From Chlorops oryzae (lineage: Eukaryota > Arthropoda > Insecta > Diptera > Chloropidae): a stretch of DNA of 64,000 nucleotides. The notes beneath the pieces are model-generated. The model worked only from the letters and a program-made list of their open reading frames with translations, did no database searches and was not told where the DNA came from. Shown here piece after piece: positions 58,820-64,000 of this stretch; position 1 is the first letter of the stretch; each line of letters opens with the position of its first letter. The DNA lies in the NCBI GenBank assembly GCA_020466095.1, contig CM035807.1, positions 15,111,985 to 15,175,984 on the forward strand. Direction: 5' to 3'. Both the position numbers and the translations under genes were made by a program.

Positions 58820-61018
58820 CGTCTTTCCCATAAGCCTACCTAAAGTTTGCTGCCAAACGAACGACACTAGGTCCACAAAGCATGTCGTGGTTGGAGCTAC
58901 TATTTTTTTTAAACATAACAAAAAAAAAAACAACAACAACAAAATAAGACAAGCACAGCTGAACATACGTTTTCAGATTTTGCAACTTCGCCGGGTAAAA
59001 AAAAAATAAATTCAGCTTCCGAGAGTTTACTAAAGTGGACCATAGCAAACAACAAATCAAGGTGAACGTGTACAAACCTAAAGACAGGTCGTTAGTAAAA
59101 GGTATTTATTTAAAAGGGAGCAAATGGGCAAAGTTCACTAAAAAAAATTAATAATTAAAAAATCAAAAAAATTTTTTTAAATAAAATAAAGAAGCACATT
59201 TTTTAAAGCGGCTTGTCTTTTGCGAAAAAAAAAAAATTTTTTTTTTTTTAAAGCTCTGTTGGTTTGTTTTCTTTCCACTTACACAAAAGAGCAAAACGAC
59301 GAGGGAGAGCAAATTCAACAAAATATCAAACAAATCTCGTTTAGATAGTGGGCTCAAAATGTATCGGCTCGTCCGTCCGTCCCGTCGGTCCAACACATTC
59401 CGCAAAAAGTGACGTTCAATTGAGCAAATTATAAAAGATTCAATGGCTTGGATTCGTTGAATTTATTTTAAAAATTTTTCTTTGGCAATAAACGCTGAAC
59501 GCTGATGAAAGACCACACCGAAATGATGCTGAATAATAAATCTGCGAATATTGTATAAGCCGGGGATGTGGTTTTGATTTTATTTTGATTTTATTTGATT
59601 TTTTCTTGAGCTATAATTTTTTTTTTTGGGAGGTGGTTATGCAAGTTCTTCGGTGATTTTATTTATCACAGCACTTGAAAGCCTCAAAGGATCTTCAAAA
59701 TTCTGATCACGGTTGAAGTTCAAAGCTTCGGTTGCACTCACTTACATAAAGGCAAATAATTATTTTAATTTTCCGTTGTTCTTCTATAGCATTCATGCAT
59801 CAAATTTGTCACACGAAGGTTTTTGATGGGTGTCATCTCTTCGCTCTACATGGAATTTATTATTTTTTATTTTTAATTATTTGTATTTATTTTTTATATT
59901 TTTATTTGTAATTATCGAAGTTACACTCATTCATTTTAGCACGCTACATTAGAGAACAAAAAAAATTTCTTTTATTAGATTTAATTATTTTGATTTAATC
60001 ACACACGAATTTTGAGCAATATTTTTGATATTTTATCGCACCCAAAATCATTGCTGCAATTGCAATGTGTGCCCGCTTTGAGCTGAACTCATACTGAAAA
60101 CAGTTTTTTTCTTTGCTAGTTTCGCTCAACTCGATAAACACTCTGTCCAATCATTCCTTCATTCAATCAACGTGATTTTTTTTATTTATTATTTTTTTTT
60201 TTTTAGTTTTATTTCTTCTTTTTTCTTAGTCTTCGGCGTAGTTTTCTGCTTTTACTTTATTGTATTTTATTTATTTTTTATTTTTATTTGTTTTTTTTTT
60301 TTTTGTTGCTTTTGCTTTCAAAATCAGGCCCGCTATTTCGACAAAGTGAAGACGCTCCACATCGAAACCGTTTCGAATGCACCAGCGAAGAAACCTTCAA
60401 AGCGATGCTCGGTTTTTGAAATCAAATCACAACGGCACCCGGTTCGATTCGCGCCAACGTTCAGTAACGACTTGCGAACCGGAGCATAAGTTACGGCATT
60501 ATTATCACTTTAAAGCCCGCCCCCCCCGACTCCGAGTTACAGCCTACGAGCATATTTATGATGACGCACCATGATTGTTGAGTCGTCATTATGGTGAATT
60601 GCGTCGGATTTCGGTTGGTTTCATTGTTTGAAAAGAATCTTGCCGTTTTGCTTTGTAAATACGTGTTGATGTTGGAATAGTTTGAGGGTGGCTTTCAGCC
60701 GATGACGCATTTTCAAAGTGCTTTGTTCATAAATCTCGAAGTATTTTTTTTTTTTTTTGATGATAAGAAAACATTTGAATTTAGTTCGTATTGCAAGATA
60801 AACACTGAAAAAATATAGCAAGGAACTTTGCTCGTGGCGTTCAGCAGAACTCTACAGTCAAACCTCTCTTTAAAGAACTCCACCATGTCTAAATTTTTGT
60901 CTTAAGAGAACCTATTCCGAAACCTTCCCTTCTTGCCCCTCACACTTACCTACTAAGTATAAAGAATTTTATTCAATATCAAACTCATTTTGAGGTCGCT
61001 AACACTTTTGTCAGTTGT
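58820..61018. other. Mostly non-coding; one weak exon-like block
   Basis: AT-rich DNA. Around 60330-60540, GC-richer sequence follows TTTTGCTTTCAAAATCAG, a fair plus-strand splice acceptor, and stays open for about 50 codons (ARYFDKVKTLHIE...). It matches no family I know and could equally be an untranslated exon or regulatory DNA. Confidence 0.4.
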
Positions 61019-61030
61019 ATTTATATCCTA

Positions 61031-61315
61031 GGTTAGGTTAGGTTAGGTTAGGTTAGGTTAGGTTAGGTTAGGTTAGGTTAGGTAGGATAGGTAGGGTATA
61101 GGTAGTAGGTAAGGTAAGTAGGTAAGGTAAGGTAGGTAGGTAAGGTTAGGTAGGTTAGGTAGGTATAGGTTAAGGTAGTGGTAGGTTAGGTAGGTAGGTT
61201 AGGTTAGGTTAGGTTAGGTTAGGATAGGTTAGGATAGGTAAGGTAAGGTAAGGCTTGGTAAGGTCAGGTAAAGTAAGGTAAGGTTAGGTAGGTAAGGTTA
61301 GGTAAGGTTAGGTTA
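61031..61315. repeat. (GGTTA)n = (TTAGG)n array
   Basis: The first 50 bp are perfect GGTTA units; the rest is degenerate (GGTAA, GGTAGGTA, GGATA). The unit equals the canonical arthropod telomere repeat, although flies lost telomerase-type telomeres. Here it is a SINE tail. Confidence 0.95.
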
Positions 61316-61480
61316 GCACGGCTGCCACCAAGGGTGACACACTCAGGCACCAAATGAGCCTAACAATAGGAAAACAAAGAAAAACAAAAACGACACAAAC
61401 ACCCATAACCTGAGCTGGAAGTCGAACCCAGGGCCTATCGTTTCATAAATTGGCATTTCAGGCAACTACACAGCGGCCTC
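61031..61480 (-). mobile_element. tRNA-derived SINE (family 2) with an expanded (TTAGG)n tail
   Basis: On the minus strand: tRNA-like head with B box GGGTTCGACTTCC, body, 3' end GGTGGCAGCCGTGC, then a roughly 285-bp tail of TAACC-type units. A perfect 12-bp target duplication ATTTATATCCTA (61019-61030 and 61481-61492) encloses head and tail, so the array belongs to the SINE. Confidence 0.85.
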
Positions 61481-61492
61481 ATTTATATCCTA

Positions 61493-63300
61493 AATGTCTC
61501 AAAACAAGGCAAATATGCATACCATTCGATTTAATTTTGAAATGTTCTAAAACCAAGAGCTTGGTCCCACAACTATTTCCCTTTTCACCCCCAAATTTCA
61601 TTTAAATATAAAAAATTCTCCTTAAATTAGTGGGGATTCCCCGAAACGGTCAACAGTGGTCCTCATGAACACTTTATATTTTAATACGACGGATCCACGC
61701 TTAGATCCAGCATTAATACCCATTATTTCCGAACCTATAAAACTTCAAAAACTCAATGAGACTTTTTTATTATTATTTAAGTTTTGAAAAACATTCCAAA
61801 TTATTTCGAAAAGCAATTATTGTGATCGTAAAAGTTACTTTTGTAATACTTACTTTAAGGGTCTCTGTGTTTCCTTGACCCTTGACTTTTGTTCTGAGCA
61901 AAAATTCAGAAAATTTTACTCAAGAACAATTGAAATCTTAACACTTTCGCCTGCAGCCGTTCACTAATTCGATTGGCCTTTTCAAATCGATTCGCCGTTA
62001 ATCTTGAATCGAAAGTAGGAATGTATTATATCCTTATTACCACTATCAGCGAAAATGATAACGATATTTCCAAAATATACGATTATCTGGAAGATTAGTT
62101 AATGACCATAAAAACAAAAGAATCGATTGGAATTCTGTGCGTGGCAAAATATAATGAAACCAAGGGAAGATAACGTGTACTGTGGGCAATGCACTTCACA
62201 AAAGGCAATTGAAATTTTTAAGTAGCTTTGTGACGCATTTGTTTTCTACTAATTTAAAATTTGTTGGGAAACTTTTATTTTGAAGGTGCTTGAAATAATT
62301 CCAAAGCCAGTGCTGCCAACTCCTCAGATGGAAAATGGGCTGATTAATTTTGAAAACGCGCTAAAAAGCACCGGAAAACAATGATTCCCAATTTCGAATT
62401 TCCAAAAGCGTTAAATCAACCAAAAGAAAGCGTTTTTCGAAGGGAACGTGTTGTTTTTCTAAAAAGACAATTGTATATTTTGATGTTATTTTTCTCTTTG
62501 AATATTTATTATATAACAAATGATTAAATATGCTTCTTACAAGTCTGCGTTTAGATTAGAAACGATACGAATAAGGCACCGAACAACCATCTCTTTCTTT
62601 CCCATATGCCATTATATATCACAAAATAGTCACGCACAATGTTTCTCTAGTCTAAACGCAATCACAAAATTAAAGCTGCCAGATTCATCATTGGTTCATC
62701 TTACAGCCGTTGTGTTAGGAAGCAATACTTGGCTTACGTTATTACAATGTTAAAAATTAAAGGAAAAACTACTTTGAAAACTTTAATGAACGCAACGAAA
62801 AAGCGTTAGATTTCGCGCAAAAATAGCTTGGCGCTAAAAATAAGTTTTCGCGCCGCGAACCTTCCAAAAGCGCTAGATCTAGCGCGAAAAGCGCTATTTT
62901 GGCATCACTGCTTAGATCTCTGTCTCGTTAAGTCCGAGGGCTGATTTAAAACAAGCCATGGTGGGGTTCGTGGGGACATGGAAACGCACCAAAACGCACC
63001 GACACAGAAAATTATTTCGGCATAACAAAACTATCCACCAAGATCATTTTCTCAATCCCCTTTGTAATTCCGAACATTTCGAGGGGGGCTTGAACCCCCA
63101 AAAGCACCCTCCAAATACGCTCATAGTTCCCTTTGATGATATTCGTCCTAAAAACAAATTTCCAATCAGTATTTCCCTCCAAATGCAAAACTACCCCGAG
63201 AAATGGTACTTTTTTTCAAAAAATTCCTACAATTCTCACTGAATTCATGAATTCGGAAACGTATATAAAGCAATGAATTGAAGAAATTATCAGTCATCTC
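61493..63300. other. Non-coding stretch
   Basis: Chance frames only; no recognised gene. CGCTAAAAAG, AAAAGCGTTA and AAGCGCTAGATC words around 62350-62900 suggest a decayed inverted element (GCGCTAGATCTAGCGC palindrome near 62870). Confidence 0.4.
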
Positions 63301-63344
63301 AGTAGAGCTGGAGAACAATCGGAAGGTACATTTTCAAATTTGAA

Positions 63345-63562
63345 CACCATCATCAACACCACCATCACCACCATCATCAACACCATCAACAACATCATCA
63401 CCATCATCAACATCATCACCATCATCAACATCATCACCATCATCATCACCATCAACACCATCATCACCACCATCAATACCATCATCACCATCAACACCAT
63501 CATCAACATCGTCACCATCATCCATCATCATCACCAACACCCATCAACACCATCATCACCAT

Positions 63563-63594
<32 letters not shown>

Positions 63595-64000
63595 CCATAA
63601 TTTACTATCATCATAATCACCAACATCATCAACACCATCATCATCAACAACATCATCGCCATCACCATCATCAATAACCTCACCAACCTTACCATCATCA
63701 TCACCAACCTCACCACCATCATCACCATAATCATCGTCATCACCAACCTCACCATCATCATCAACATCATCACCATCTTCATCACCATCATCACCATCAC
63801 CATTACCATCAGCATCATCACCGTCATCATCACCATTATCATCATCATCATCACCATCACCATCATCATCACCGTCATCATCACCATCAACAATATCACC
63901 ACCATCAATAACATCAACAACATCAACAACATTAACACCATCAACACCATCAGCACCATCATCATAACCAACCTCACTATCACCAACCTCACCATCATCA
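63345..64000. repeat. (ATC/ACC)n microsatellite reaching the window end
   Basis: At least 655 bp of CATCAC, CAACAT and ACCATC triplets preceded by AGAGCTGGAGAACAATCGG, as at 49706. It continues past the window. Frames across it are repeat translations. Confidence 0.95.

Noticed and set aside
60430..60480. Possible tRNA gene from a GGTTCGATTC word
   Set aside because: No A box at the right distance and no cloverleaf could be drawn.
61031..61315. Interstitial telomere or chromosome fusion relic
   Set aside because: The array lies inside the target duplication of a SINE insertion, so it is a SINE tail.
1..64000. CRISPR arrays, bacterial operons or riboswitches
   Set aside because: The spliced animal genes and insect mobile elements show a eukaryotic nuclear genome; no direct-repeat/spacer pattern was seen.

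Overview
The window reads as a piece of a higher-fly (cyclorrhaphan dipteran) nuclear genome. It is AT-rich, has small introns in two genes and large repeat-filled ones in the third, and is packed with transposable-element debris. Tephritid-like is my guess for the family; no marker here proves it. Three protein genes can be rebuilt exon by exon with consistent splice phases, all on the minus strand. They are an Osiris-family gene, probably Osi23 (9782..11539, 5 exons, 308 aa); aralar1, the mitochondrial Ca2+-regulated aspartate/glutamate carrier (16008..24236, 13 exons, 681 aa); and neutral ceramidase CDase (52137..55163, 9 coding exons, 707 aa). From memory, these three lie near each other in Drosophila region 99F, so the block looks like conserved microsynteny. 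Two short coding exons are also proposed: a signal-peptide exon at 8502..8552 (gene continues leftward, not identified) and a distal alternative first exon for aralar1 at 41431..41484.

Layout. 1-8.5 kb: tandem AT-rich units, several MITEs and a tRNA-derived SINE with a 14-bp target duplication. 8.5-11.8 kb: signal-peptide exon, TATA boxes and the Osiris gene. 12-15 kb: MITEs. 16-24.2 kb: aralar1, whose introns hold hAT-type MITEs, a SINE and a Helentron-like element. 24.3-52 kb: a long repeat-rich stretch that I interpret mostly as the distal aralar1 intron plus intergenic DNA; it includes long (ATC)n and (GAGAGAC)n tracts and a complete Ty3/gypsy retrotransposon (42709..47498) with identical-looking 231-bp LTRs and a TACA target duplication. 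52-55.2 kb: CDase. 55-64 kb: no recognised coding gene, but MITEs, another Helentron-like copy, a SINE whose 3' tail has grown into a (TTAGG)n array, and a terminal (ATC)n tract that runs off the window.

The three genes do not form a pathway. Osiris proteins act at secretory/endosomal membranes and the cuticle, Aralar in the malate-aspartate shuttle at the inner mitochondrial membrane, and CDase in extracellular/lysosomal sphingolipid turnover. Most other open frames are chance frames in AT-rich DNA or translations of simple repeats (Met/Val/Asp- or Ser/Leu-rich) and were left out.
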